A DNA stretch of 64,000 bases from Acidobacteriota bacterium (GTDB lineage: Bacteria > Acidobacteriota > Vicinamibacteria > Vicinamibacterales > SCN-69-37). The stretch's first letter is position 1. Each line of letters begins with the position of its first letter. The stretch covers positions 496,001-560,000 of the forward strand of contig JADJUS010000004.1 in the NCBI GenBank assembly GCA_016716905.1. Direction: 5' to 3'. The notes under the pieces are model-generated. The model saw only the letters and a program-made list of their open reading frames with translations, made no database searches and was not told the DNA's origin. Shown one piece after another: positions 32,966-41,345 of this stretch. A program made the position numbers and the translations under genes.

Positions 32966-33644
32966 ATGACTAAGTGGATTGGCTTAAGGGCATTAGACGT
33001 CGCCGCGACAGGAGCAGTGCTAGTAGCCGCGGTCATGGTGATCCTCCGAGGGGTTACCTTGCGAACAACGACGCCGGTTGGAGTGCAATCGACCCCATTC
33101 AGGTTGCTATCGGCGCCTCGCCCAGCCTGGGCGACAACCAAGCGGTTCACGCGGTCATGATGTTTTCTGACTTCGAATGCCAGTTCTGCCGAGTCGCCGC
33201 AGATGGGCTCATACCTTGGTCCGATCGGAATAGTCGACCGGGGCCAATTGAGGTTGGTCTTCAAACACTATCCAATCGACCGGCTGCACGCGAGCGCCCG
33301 TCGCCTAAGCTCGGCTGTCGGCGTGTGCGTCCCCTGCAGAACGATCCTGGGACGTTCACACGCTCCTATACCAGGCATCGCCAGCATCGGCGGTGACCGC
33401 CGAGTCGCTTTCCACGTCACTCAAGCTTGACTCCCAGAAACTTGATCAGTGTGCCGCAGGACTCGGACGGGACATCGTCGACCAGGACATTGAGGATGCC
33501 CGCAAGCCTGGGGTTTTCAGCACGCCGACCTTCGTCGTCGGAACAGTCAAGAACGACGTCTTGGAGGCACAGCTCCGGCTATCTGGTGCCGTGGCTCAGG
33601 CAGTCTTCGCGAAGGGCCTTCGACAACTGCCAAGAGGCAGGTGA
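32966..33644 (+). pseudogene. DsbA-like thioredoxin, cassette copy 2, frameshifted
   Basis: This is a close paralogue of the gene at 28478. The blocks lie in different frames: MTKWIGLRALDVAATGAVLVAAVMVILRG; AIDPIQVAIGASPSLGDNQ and VMMFSDFECQFCRVAADGLIPW (redox pair CQFC rather than CPFC); VDRGQLRLVFKHYPIDRLHASARRL; and LDSQKLDQCAAGLGRDIVDQDIEDA to the stop. Three or more indels separate them. Confidence 0.85.
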
Positions 33645-33669
33645 TCTGGCTCGAGGTTGTCAGATTCGT

Positions 33670-33822
33670 TTAACCAGACTCACCTCCGCGGCGCCCCACA
33701 AGCATCCTGTTTCGACGCGCCGGCTTTGGAGAGTGACCCTCGTGGTCCAGACGCCGCCGATCGAATTGTGCGAACTTTGTGCGAATAGAGTCGTGCGAGG
33801 CGGCGCATTCTGAGACGCCAGG
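33670..33822 (-). pseudogene. Possible remnant of a second integrase C-terminus
   Basis: On the minus strand one frame reads ECAASHDSIRTKFAQFDRRR up to a TAA. The IRTKFAQ block matches IRTPFAQ near the end of the integrase at the other side of the island. The rest of the gene is absent. It may be debris of an earlier element at this tRNA site; the evidence is one short block. Confidence 0.35.
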
Positions 33823-33878
33823 TATCGAATCAGGCCCAGCAACGCTGACGTGATCCTGGGTGAACTCGTTCTCATGAG

Positions 33879-33922
33879 GACTCTTAATCTGTTGGTTGGT
33901 GGTTCGATTCCACCCGGGCTCA
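33879..33922 (+). other. attR: displaced native 3' half of tRNA-Lys
   Basis: GACTCTTAATCTGTTGGTTG, then GTGGTTCGATTCCACCCGGG, then CTCA. It is followed by CCATC, so the CCA end is encoded as in the two native tRNA-Arg genes. Downstream lies a spacer of the same style as those between the native tRNAs. This is the original chromosomal tRNA end. Confidence 0.85.
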
Positions 33923-33998
33923 CCATCCTTCGCTTCGCTCCGGATGGTTCGCCACGGCTGTCATCAGCCACACGGCTCCGGCCTTCGGCCTCGCCGTC

Positions 33999-34022
33999 GT
34001 GGTCGATTCCACCCGGGCTCAC
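33999..34022 (+). repeat. Third partial copy of the tRNA-Lys 3' end
   Basis: GTGGT-CGATTCC-ACCCGGGCTCA repeats the last 24-25 nt of attR with one base missing, about 100 nt further on, and is followed by CTTTC rather than CCA. It may mark a second, excised or deleted insertion. Confidence 0.6.
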
Positions 34023-34037
34023 TTTCCTCAGCGCATC

Positions 34038-34265
34038 CTACCCGTTACCGTCACCCGGCTTCCGGCTGTCGGCCCGCTTGCCGTCAGCCTGTGCCATGCG
34101 GTTGCCATCCAAATCGCCGGCACGACGGTTGTCACCCTGGGTGCCACCTGCAGGTTTGCCGCCACTATCCTGATCGTCGTCGCCTGGAGTGCCCCCACCG
34201 GGGTCGCCCTCGCCCTGATTGTGAGTGTCGGCGTTCGGGACCAGGTGCTTTTTCGGGTCTGTCAT
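34038..34265 (-). CDS. Small hydrophilic Gly/Asp-rich protein
   Basis: A 75-residue frame starts at an ATG with GAGGAG six bases upstream on the minus strand. The product (DTHNQGEGDPGGGTPGDDDQ, GGKPAGGTQGDNRRAGDLDG) is almost free of hydrophobic residues, has no Cys and must be disordered. No family is recognised; hydrophilin-like stress proteins have similar composition. The good ribosome site is the main support. Confidence 0.5.
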   Translation of the reverse strand: MTDPKKHLVPNADTHNQGEGDPGGGTPGDDDQDSGGKPAGGTQGDNRRAGDLDGNRMAQADGKRADSRKPGDGNG

Positions 34266-34351
34266 GGGTTCTCCTCGTCACTACTGAGGAGAAGCGTACG
34301 GCCCCGGCTGGCCGCGTGCCTGCGCCAAACAGCACAGGACGGAAGATGACG

Positions 34352-34771
34352 TCACTCCAGTCGCGTCACGCCTGGATGGGCGACCGGGAGGCGCTGTGTT
34401 TTCGCCGCCTGCGCGAGCCTGGTGTCGTACGCAATGAACGCTTCGGGATCGTCGCCAAGCGACAGGGCCGTGGCCAGATGGATCGCATCCAGTGCGCGCA
34501 GGTGGGGATCGCGCAGAGCCACGGCCCGTGCCAGCACCGGTTCGTCCACCCGGATCAGCACAAGGCCGGCCAACACCGCATCGGCCCGCGTACGTTGTGA
34601 TGGCGTGGCGCCCGCACGCCTCAGGGCGCGGTGAACCTCCACACGGGCCACCACCGACGTCACCCGATCGGGCCACTCCGCGAGCGCACTGATCAGCGCA
34701 TCGGTTTCAGCTTCGGGCACGACGAGCTTCACGATCGCCGACGCGTCGAGATAGACCGGCCGAAAATTCAC
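34352..34771 (-). CDS. vapC: PIN-domain ribonuclease toxin (VapC type)
   Basis: The 139-residue protein has the PIN acidic residues in place: YLDASAIVKLVV, VARVEVHRALRR, LRALDAIHLATAL and FIAYDTRLAQAA. VapC toxins cleave tRNA or rRNA and are neutralised by the partner encoded upstream. Its ATG overlaps the antitoxin stop (ATGA), the usual coupling for such pairs. Confidence 0.88.
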   Translation of the reverse strand: MNFRPVYLDASAIVKLVVPEAETDALISALAEWPDRVTSVVARVEVHRALRRAGATPSQRTRADAVLAGLVLIRVDEPVLARAVALRDPHLRALDAIHLATALSLGDDPEAFIAYDTRLAQAAKTQRLPVAHPGVTRLE

Positions 34772-35052
34772 AGTCGATCCTCTCGCACGTCACGAAGGGC
34801 TTTCGACAGCGCGCTGCTCGCTTTTCCCGAGGGACGCCCCAGGGACAAGAGGTCGCGGGTGGCCGGAGTCGCCCGGCCGGTTGACACCATCCGCTCTACG
34901 GGCGTGGAGGCTGCCGGCAAGGGAATCAACAACGCTACGGCCACGCCGCGGTCCGTCACCCGAAAGACTGTGCCATCAGACAGGCGGCTAAGGTAGACAC
35001 TGAGGTTCTGCCTCAACTCGCGCACGCCCACGTTGACTTCAGTGCCGGGCAT
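34768..35052 (-). CDS. Phd/YefM-type antitoxin (VapB role)
   Basis: It has a Phd-type start (VGVRELRQNLSVYLSRLSDGTVFRVTDRGVAVALL) for DNA binding and dimerisation and a flexible C-terminus (KASSALSKALRDVREDRL) that would block the toxin. An ATG five codons earlier (35067) is possible. The region before it repeats GTAGCAT/GTAGCAC (35061-35067, 35069-35075), a possible operator for autoregulation that also faces the divergent propeller gene. Confidence 0.85.
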   Translation of the reverse strand: MPGTEVNVGVRELRQNLSVYLSRLSDGTVFRVTDRGVAVALLIPLPAASTPVERMVSTGRATPATRDLLSLGRPSGKASSALSKALRDVREDRL

Positions 35053-35092
35053 TGATGCATGTAGCATGGTAGCACATGACAGTCAAGATAAG

Positions 35093-36970
35093 ATGCGCGT
35101 CATGCTTCTCCGACGAACTCTGCTGGCGGCTGCGCTGCTGGCGCTGGCGCTGACGCCCGTGGCGCGCGCGGGCGATCAGGCGCAGGCGCCGGTGGCCACT
35201 CCGCCGAGCTGGACACAATGGGGCGGACCGTCGCGCGACTTTCACTCGCCGTCCACCGGCCTCGCGGATTCGTGGCCGGCCGAGGGGCCGCCGGTCATCT
35301 GGACCCGCCCGCTCGGCAATGGACACTCGGCCGTCGTGGTTGACGATGGCCGGTTGTTCACGATGTACCGCACGGGCAACGCGCGCGCGAAGGTTGGGCC
35401 GTGGAAGAGCGAGGAAGTGGTGGCCGCCCTCGACGCGAAGACCGGCGCCACGCTCTGGGAACACACCTATCCCTCGCGCCAGGAAGACTTCAGCTTCGGC
35501 GCCGGTCCACACGCCACGCCGCTTGTGGTCGGCGACCGCGTCTTCAGTGTCGGCACGAACCAGCAGTTGTTCGCGCTCGATAAACGCACGGGGAAGGTCC
35601 TCTGGTCGCATGACTTCATCACCGAGTTCAAATCGCCCGAGCTGCTGATTCGCCCTGTCGTGAAAGTGGGCTACGGATGCAGCCCGATCGCTTTCCGCGA
35701 CACCATCATCTGCAGCGTGGGCGGGCCAGGGCAGTCGGTCATGGCCTTCCGGCAGTCCGACGGCGCGGTCGTCTGGAAAAGCGGCGACTTCCTCACCTCG
35801 GGCGCTGCGCCAATCTTGATCGAGATGGGCGGCCGGCCGCAGGTGGTGTTCCTCGCCGGCAGCACAATCACCGGCCTCGATCCGTCCACGGGCGCCATCC
35901 TCTGGTCGCATCCCCACGATCCCGGCAACGACCTGAACTGCAGCACGCCGCTCTTCGGGCCCGACCATGTGCTCTTCATGTCGTCGGCGTACCAGGCCGG
36001 AAGCCGCGCGATTCAACTCAGCCAGACGGGCGACACCACCAACACCGAAGAACTCTGGTTCACGAATCGCGTGCGATTCATGTTCCTCGGCGCCATCCGT
36101 GTCGGTGATTTTGTGTACGGCACCACTGGCGATTTTGGTCCCGCATTCCTGACGGCCCTCGATATCAAGACGGGCGTATCAGCCTGGCAAGTTCGCGGCT
36201 TCGCCCGCGCCAGCCTCCTCCACGCCGACGGTAAAACCATCGTCATGAACGAAGACGGCGACCTGGCCCTCGCGCGGCTGTCACCCACGGGCGCAGAGAT
36301 CCTCGCGCGCGCGAAAGTGTTCGACACCACATCGTGGACGGCACCGACACTGGTGGGAACCACGTTGTATGCGCGCGACCGCGAGAAGGTCGTCGCGCTG
36401 GATCTGGGGGTGAAGGGGGTGAGTCAGAGCGCCGCAGGGCGTAGCGTCAGCCGCGCCCCTGCCAATCTGAACGTTGGCCGTGGTGACCTGAGCCAGTCGA
36501 AGGTCAGCCGCCCCGAGGTGACCTTCCCAGCTTCCCTCGCCGGCTCGTGGCAACTCGACACGGCCACAAGCACGATCACTGATGGGGCGGGCTTCTCAGG
36601 ACTCATGGCCGCCGGCGCGCCGCGATGGATGTTCGTCACCCAGCCGCTCAACGGCGCACTCGTCGTCGAAAGCCCAATCAACACAGGTCACACGCGTTTC
36701 TACCGTCCGGGTCGCTCGACGACGACGGACACCAAAGACGGCACGATCACGATGAACACGTCCTGGATTGGCAAGACGCTCGTGGCAGAAGGGCGCGCGG
36801 TCACGGGCGGCGGCGCGACCACCGCGGTGAAGGAGACGATTTCGCGCGATGGAGATGCGCTTGTCGTCGAGATTGTGGCCGGGGACAAAACGAGCCGGCT
36901 GCGATATACGCGCCTGCTGGACGTCGGCCCGTGTGAGACCTGGCCGACGCCCTGCAAGAGAGCAAAGTGA
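35093..36970 (+). CDS. Secreted PQQ-like beta-propeller protein with lipocalin-like tail
   Basis: After a signal peptide (LLAAALLALALTPVARA) the 625-residue protein has a propeller built of PQQ-dehydrogenase-like repeats (WTQWGGPSRDF, VVAALDAKTGATLWEHTYPS, LFALDKRTGKVLWSHDF, ITGLDPSTGAILWSHPHD, TALDIKTGVSAWQVRG). From about residue 500 a second domain begins LAGSWQLDTATSTI and runs to LRYTRL, resembling lipocalin-like domains. Catalytic PQQ ligands of true alcohol dehydrogenases are not evident, so it is a propeller of unknown ligand. The frame is open 20 codons upstream, but the signal peptide fixes the start here. Confidence 0.8.
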   Translation: MRVMLLRRTLLAAALLALALTPVARAGDQAQAPVATPPSWTQWGGPSRDFHSPSTGLADSWPAEGPPVIWTRPLGNGHSAVVVDDGRLFTMYRTGNARAKVGPWKSEEVVAALDAKTGATLWEHTYPSRQEDFSFGAGPHATPLVVGDRVFSVGTNQQLFALDKRTGKVLWSHDFITEFKSPELLIRPVVKVGYGCSPIAFRDTIICSVGGPGQSVMAFRQSDGAVVWKSGDFLTSGAAPILIEMGGRPQVVFLAGSTITGLDPSTGAILWSHPHDPGNDLNCSTPLFGPDHVLFMSSAYQAGSRAIQLSQTGDTTNTEELWFTNRVRFMFLGAIRVGDFVYGTTGDFGPAFLTALDIKTGVSAWQVRGFARASLLHADGKTIVMNEDGDLALARLSPTGAEILARAKVFDTTSWTAPTLVGTTLYARDREKVVALDLGVKGVSQSAAGRSVSRAPANLNVGRGDLSQSKVSRPEVTFPASLAGSWQLDTATSTITDGAGFSGLMAAGAPRWMFVTQPLNGALVVESPINTGHTRFYRPGRSTTTDTKDGTITMNTSWIGKTLVAEGRAVTGGGATTAVKETISRDGDALVVEIVAGDKTSRLRYTRLLDVGPCETWPTPCKRAK

Positions 36971-36974
36971 ATCG

Positions 36975-38609
36975 TTAACTCGACCGGCGCAGCGCCCACG
37001 CGCGCCTGGCGATCAGGCCGAGCGGTACAACAATCGCCAGCAGGATGAGCCACGGGACCATCGCGCCGAAGATCGCGGCGACCGGCGTGAACCACTGAGA
37101 CCTGAACCACTCAACCGCGACGATGGTGTTGGCCTCAGCGGCGCGAGCCATGCTGCCCACCGCATAGTCGCGCGCCACGGCTGCGGCACCGGCGGCTGCC
37201 TTCCATCCAACTGCGACCGCACCGATGGCCCACCAGCCGGCCGCGACGCTGCCGAACGCCAGCATTCCGAACGCCACGCCCGCGATGCTGAGACTGAGCA
37301 CTCCAACCGTGACGCCGCCGATCGCAATGGGAGCAACAGCCATTCCCCCGATCGCCAGGAGTGGGCTGAACGCCAGGTCACCAATCGCAATCCATCCGCG
37401 CGCACCGCGTGTCCGGTACGAACCGACATCAAGGCCACCGGTCGCATACGCGAACAGCGGAAGGCCGAACAATTGCCACGAGGAGGAATAGCGCTGCGGG
37501 CCGGCCGAAACGCCTCGGCTTGCGAGATGCGGGGCATACTCGGCATCGGTCGTCCCGGTTTCCACACGAACGCGATCGATCTCGCGCTGAAGGTTGTCGT
37601 TCACAAGTCCGAGCCGAACCAGCAGGATGCCGGTCCACGCGCACGTGAGGGTGATCAGCACCCACGGCGAATCCGGAAAGTACTTCAGGCTGGCGAAGAT
37701 CCCGGCAAGCAGGCCGACGACCATGACGAGCGCGAACGTGACGCCTTGCTTGAACTGCCGGCCGATGACGCGCTGCTCGGCGGTCGACCGTGCGGTCAGG
37801 CGCAGAAGCTTTGACGCGAGCCAGGCTGTGGCCAGCCCGGCCGCCGGCCCAACGACGACCGCGCCGCCGCCAAGGCCGAGCGCGCCTTTGGTGGAGGACG
37901 CGGCACCGGCCGCCGCAGCCGATGCTCCCGCCGTTGCGGCGGCGCTGGCCGTGGGTGCGACCACCGTGATGGCCGCGAGTACGCCTGCGGTGAATGCACC
38001 GCTCGGGCGCGTGCGAGAGAGCGCGGACTCGACGAGCGACGCCACCTCACCACGCAGCATCGCCCGGCCTCGCGAAAGCCGCTGCTTGACGGTCTCCTGG
38101 CTCAGGTTCAGCAACGCTGCGACGTCGGCCACGGACTGTTCTTCACGGTAGAACAGGACGATGGGCTCGCGATAGGACTCGGGCAGCGCGCCGATCGCGC
38201 GCCACAGCAACACTTCTTCTTCCCGACTGACGGCCTGTGCCAGCGGGTCGTCAGCGGCGGTGGCGGGTTCGGCAATCGCATCGAGCGATGCCGGCACACC
38301 TCCGCGCCGTGTTTCCTTGCGGCGAACGTTCGCGACCAGCGTGCGCGCGATGCCGCACAACCAGCCGCGCAGCTTGGCGGGCTCCCGCAAGTCATCCATC
38401 TGCCGCCACGCGGTGACAAACGTCTCTTGCGCCAGGTCCTGTGACGCCGCAATGTTGCCCAGGCCGGAATACGCCACTGAACACACCAGCGACTGATAGC
38501 GCGTGACGATGAGGCCGAAGGCGTCGCGGTTGCCGGAACGGGCGGCCAGCCAGAGTCGGTCGTCAGACGACGTGGAGGCCGGGTGATTGGAAGTGGTCAT
38601 GGTAGTCAT
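36975..38609 (-). CDS. ECF-type sigma factor fused to a C-terminal membrane domain
   Basis: Residues 15-180 are a complete sigma-70 ECF pair: region 2 (SLVCSVAYSGLGNIAASQDLAQETFVTAWRQM, KLRGWLCGIARTLVANVRR) and region 4 (ALPESYREPIVLFYREEQSVADVAALLNLSQETVKQRLSRGR). From about residue 195 the chain has many hydrophobic stretches (TAGVLAAITVVAPTASAAA, FALVMVVGLLAGIFASLKYF, WVLITLTCAWTGILLVRLGL, three or more glycine-rich segments, PWLILLAIVVPLGLIARR). No separate anti-sigma gene is adjacent, so the membrane part may hold or sense in cis. The start is ATG 38609 or 38600; the longer open frame is ignored. Confidence 0.85.
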   Translation of the reverse strand: MTTMTTSNHPASTSSDDRLWLAARSGNRDAFGLIVTRYQSLVCSVAYSGLGNIAASQDLAQETFVTAWRQMDDLREPAKLRGWLCGIARTLVANVRRKETRRGGVPASLDAIAEPATAADDPLAQAVSREEEVLLWRAIGALPESYREPIVLFYREEQSVADVAALLNLSQETVKQRLSRGRAMLRGEVASLVESALSRTRPSGAFTAGVLAAITVVAPTASAAATAGASAAAAGAASSTKGALGLGGGAVVVGPAAGLATAWLASKLLRLTARSTAEQRVIGRQFKQGVTFALVMVVGLLAGIFASLKYFPDSPWVLITLTCAWTGILLVRLGLVNDNLQREIDRVRVETGTTDAEYAPHLASRGVSAGPQRYSSSWQLFGLPLFAYATGGLDVGSYRTRGARGWIAIGDLAFSPLLAIGGMAVAPIAIGGVTVGVLSLSIAGVAFGMLAFGSVAAGWWAIGAVAVGWKAAAGAAAVARDYAVGSMARAAEANTIVAVEWFRSQWFTPVAAIFGAMVPWLILLAIVVPLGLIARRAWALRRSS

Positions 38610-38678
38610 CACCCAACAAGTGGTCACGACTGCGCAAAAGGTGACACGGGGTGCCGCAAAGGAGCGCGACAATCGAGT

Positions 38679-39851
38679 ATGCGCCAACTTGCTGCGGCCT
38701 TGTGCGTCGTGCTGTCGGCGGCCCTGGTGGCCGGCGCGCACCAGCCGGTGCCCCAACTGCGCGTTGAGGGCCGGCAGTTCGTCGGCGAGGCTGGAGCGCG
38801 CTACATCCCGAGGTGGGTGTCGGGCCTGACGCTGCTCTCGCGTACGCCCGCACAACAGACGACGTTTCTTGATTGGGCCGCTCGTACCGGTTTCAACGGC
38901 GTGCGCGTGTTTACGGGCGCGCTGACGTGGGCGCCACAGACGCCGGACCAGGCGCGGGCGGGACTCCCGGCACTGCTTGATCGCGCGGCGGCGCGCGGAC
39001 TGATGGTGGAAGTCACCGCCTTGACGGACACCACGACCGGATACGACGCTCGGGCGCACGTGCAGGCGATTGCAGACACACTGGCCGGGCGCCGTGGCGT
39101 GGTGCTGGAACTGGCAAATGAAGTAGGCAACGCGACGCAGTCGAAAGAGCTCACGCCAGACCGCCTTCGATCGTGGGGAGAAGCCATCGCCACACCGCGC
39201 CGGCTGGTGTGGGCCGTCGGGGCGGCCGACTCCGACGCGCCCTCGGGCGCATCACATCCGACGAGGGGAGGCTCGTACATCACCGCCCATCTCGATCGCG
39301 GCGGCAAAATGTGGGAACAGGTGTCGCGCGTGCGCTCGCTCTTTCAGATCGCCGAGACACACGGTGTGCCCGTGATCAACAACGAGCCCATCGGGGCGGA
39401 TGAGCTTCCTGGAAGCGAGACTGGCCGGCAACGCTGGAATGACCCCACAGCCTTCTTCGCGCTGGGCGTGCTTGACCGCGCCTTCCAACTGGGGGGCGTC
39501 CACCATTCGCAGGCTGGACTGATGGCCGAGCTCCCGGGCCCGGTGCAGCAACGGTGTGCTGAGGCCTACGTCGCGGGGCATCGCGCTATTGACGCGGTGA
39601 CCGGCAAGTCGGCGCTGACGTTTCACGACGCCGGTACGCCCACATCGCCGGTGGCCTCGGGTAAGACGTCTCGTCTGACCGTCGCATATGCCTTCACCGC
39701 GGGTGATCGCGGTGTCGTCGTGCTCCTGGGAGTCAGTGGTGATCCCGTGCTGCGGCTGGCCGACGGATGGCGGCGCGTACGCGTCGCGGCGTCGAGGCGC
39801 GCGGCCGACGGGACGCGGATCGACGTGGTCGAGATTACGCGCGCCCGGTGA
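38679..39851 (+). CDS. Secreted TIM-barrel glycoside-hydrolase-like protein
   Basis: A signal peptide (RQLAAALCVVLSAALVAGA) is followed by a cellulase-like barrel: GFNGVRVFTGALTWAP, VEVTALTDTTTG, VVLELANEVGNATQ (Asn-Glu as in clan A acid/base position), HLDRGGKMWEQ and PVINNEPIG (a possible second Glu). The C-terminal 80 residues look like a beta-sandwich. The substrate is unknown and activity is inferred only from barrel motifs. It is divergent from the sigma-factor gene and overlaps the end of the multicopper oxidase gene by 17 bp. Confidence 0.65.
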   Translation: MRQLAAALCVVLSAALVAGAHQPVPQLRVEGRQFVGEAGARYIPRWVSGLTLLSRTPAQQTTFLDWAARTGFNGVRVFTGALTWAPQTPDQARAGLPALLDRAAARGLMVEVTALTDTTTGYDARAHVQAIADTLAGRRGVVLELANEVGNATQSKELTPDRLRSWGEAIATPRRLVWAVGAADSDAPSGASHPTRGGSYITAHLDRGGKMWEQVSRVRSLFQIAETHGVPVINNEPIGADELPGSETGRQRWNDPTAFFALGVLDRAFQLGGVHHSQAGLMAELPGPVQQRCAEAYVAGHRAIDAVTGKSALTFHDAGTPTSPVASGKTSRLTVAYAFTAGDRGVVVLLGVSGDPVLRLADGWRRVRVAASRRAADGTRIDVVEITRAR

Positions 39852-41340
39852 TGCGGAAGTTGCGCATCATGCCCATGTCCTCGTGTTCGAGGATGTGGCA
39901 GTGATACAGGTAGAGCCCGGGCAACTGCGAGAACGTCACCTGCAGCCGCACGGTCTGCCCCGGCAGCACCAGCACCGTGTCCGTGGGCGCGCCATCACTG
40001 AAGCCTTCATTCAGCGGATTGGTCTCGGCGCCAGACCGTGACAGGATGCGGAACTGCCGCCCATGAATATGGATGGGATGGGCCATCGCCATCCCCATCG
40101 GGTTGGTCTCGTTGACCAGTTCCCACACCTGCGTGGCACCGGCCGCCACGGTCTCGTCGGCGGCCACCGTGTCCATCTCGAACGTGCGGCCGTTCATCAG
40201 CCAGTTCATCTGGCGAAACTGCAGAGCCACACGCCGAACCGGCGCGTCCGTCCTGACCGCCCAGAGTGGCACCGGCGCCGAAAGACGCTCAGGCAACCGC
40301 ACGCGCGTGCCAACGGTACCCGACACCTTCAGCGTCATGAGCGTGATTGCCGCGCCCTGCGGCAGCGGCGACGTTTCGGCCATCATCCCAGCCCGGCCGA
40401 CAGCTTCAGCGGGGTAGGCGAGGCTGCGCAGTTCCACAGTGGAACCTGCGGCGTGGCCCGAGAGGTCAAGCAGCATGTCGGCGCGTTGGCCGGGCGCCAG
40501 TGTTAGTGCCTGTGCCGTGCGGGCCCGCTCCAACAGGCCGCCATCACCACCGATGATCGTGAGCGGTGTTCCGTCGCTCCACGCCAGCTTGTAGATGCGC
40601 GCATTGGACCCGTTGAGGATGCGGACGCGGCACGTCCGGCGGTCCACATCTGTCGCGGGCCGCGATCGCCCGTTGACCAGAACCGTGTCGCCGATCCAGC
40701 CGTTCATGGTCTGCATCATCGCCGCCATGCCCATGCCGCCTGCGGCGTATTCAAACTGGTTTTGTTTGTCGATGCGCCGGTCCTGCAGCACACACAGCAG
40801 CTCGCCGTTACCCGCCGGCAGTCCCAGCGCGTCTTCCTCGGCGTCCGACACCAGCAACAGTCCGGCCAGGCCCTGGTAAACCTGGGCGCCGGTGCGCATG
40901 TGCGGGTGCGGGTGATACCAGTGCATGCCGGCCCGATTGATGACCTCGAAGTCGTACACGTAATCGCGCCCGCCCTCCACCGCCAGCCGCGGATGCCCGT
41001 CGGCCACATCGGGCACGTCGAGTCCATGCCAGTGGACGATGGATGGCTCGAGCAGGCGGTTGTGGAACCTGATGCGAACCCGCTGGCCCTTGCGAAGCCG
41101 GATCACGGGGCCGAGGTACGAGCCCGGAATAGTTTCAAGCGTGGTCGCCGGACCGCGGAGTACCCGGCCCGTGAACTTCCACACGCGCGTTGGTGCTCCT
41201 GGCTGGATCGAGACTTCGCCAGGTGCGGCGGTCAGCTCGATCTCCACGTCCGGCGTGTTGGTCTGGAAGCGGGAAAGGGGTCGCAGGGCCGGCGCAAACG
41301 ATGCCAGCCCCATCAGGCGCAAAAGGTCTCGACGATGCAT
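39835..41340 (-). CDS. Multicopper oxidase, CueO-like
   Basis: The 501-residue protein has all four copper-ligand blocks: HWHG, HWYHPHPH, HPIHIHG and HCHILEHEDMGMM. The N-terminus (MHRRDLLRLMGLASFAPAL) is a Tat-type signal, as expected for export of a folded copper protein. A Met-rich insert (YAAGGMGMAAMMQTMNG) lies between the first two domains, recalling the Met-rich region of CueO, so cuprous oxidase or copper tolerance is likely; a bilirubin-oxidase or laccase role is possible. The downstream gene order is sigma factor and anti-sigma on the other strand; the small upstream gene 5 nt away is probably co-transcribed. Confidence 0.92.
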   Translation of the reverse strand: MHRRDLLRLMGLASFAPALRPLSRFQTNTPDVEIELTAAPGEVSIQPGAPTRVWKFTGRVLRGPATTLETIPGSYLGPVIRLRKGQRVRIRFHNRLLEPSIVHWHGLDVPDVADGHPRLAVEGGRDYVYDFEVINRAGMHWYHPHPHMRTGAQVYQGLAGLLLVSDAEEDALGLPAGNGELLCVLQDRRIDKQNQFEYAAGGMGMAAMMQTMNGWIGDTVLVNGRSRPATDVDRRTCRVRILNGSNARIYKLAWSDGTPLTIIGGDGGLLERARTAQALTLAPGQRADMLLDLSGHAAGSTVELRSLAYPAEAVGRAGMMAETSPLPQGAAITLMTLKVSGTVGTRVRLPERLSAPVPLWAVRTDAPVRRVALQFRQMNWLMNGRTFEMDTVAADETVAAGATQVWELVNETNPMGMAMAHPIHIHGRQFRILSRSGAETNPLNEGFSDGAPTDTVLVLPGQTVRLQVTFSQLPGLYLYHCHILEHEDMGMMRNFRITGRA

Positions 41341-41345
41341 TCAGA

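Larger units (their letters stand above)
20747..33922. mobile_element. Integrative element inserted in tRNA-Lys, degraded
   Basis: The element is bounded by direct repeats of the tRNA-Lys 3' half (20747-20790 and 33879-33922, 40 of 44 identical). A tyrosine integrase gene lies next to the left end, pointing at the tRNA. Cargo: an excisionase-like gene, two big inverted repeats, a two-gene operon of unknown function, a Crp/Fnr regulator and two decaying copies of a propeller/permease/DsbA cassette. Codon use and base composition from about 25 kb on look less GC-biased by eye than the flanks. No type IV secretion genes are seen, so it is not self-transmissible as it stands. Confidence 0.85.

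Noticed and set aside
33660..34022. 120-codon minus-strand ORF across attR and the tRNA repeat
   Set aside because: It is read through the tRNA 3' end and its spacer (the VSPGGIEPPTNR segment is antisense tRNA), so it is not a gene.
35039..36016. Minus-strand open frame of 325 codons opposite the propeller gene
   Set aside because: Composition typical of a complementary frame and no domain; the plus-strand propeller repeats explain the sequence.
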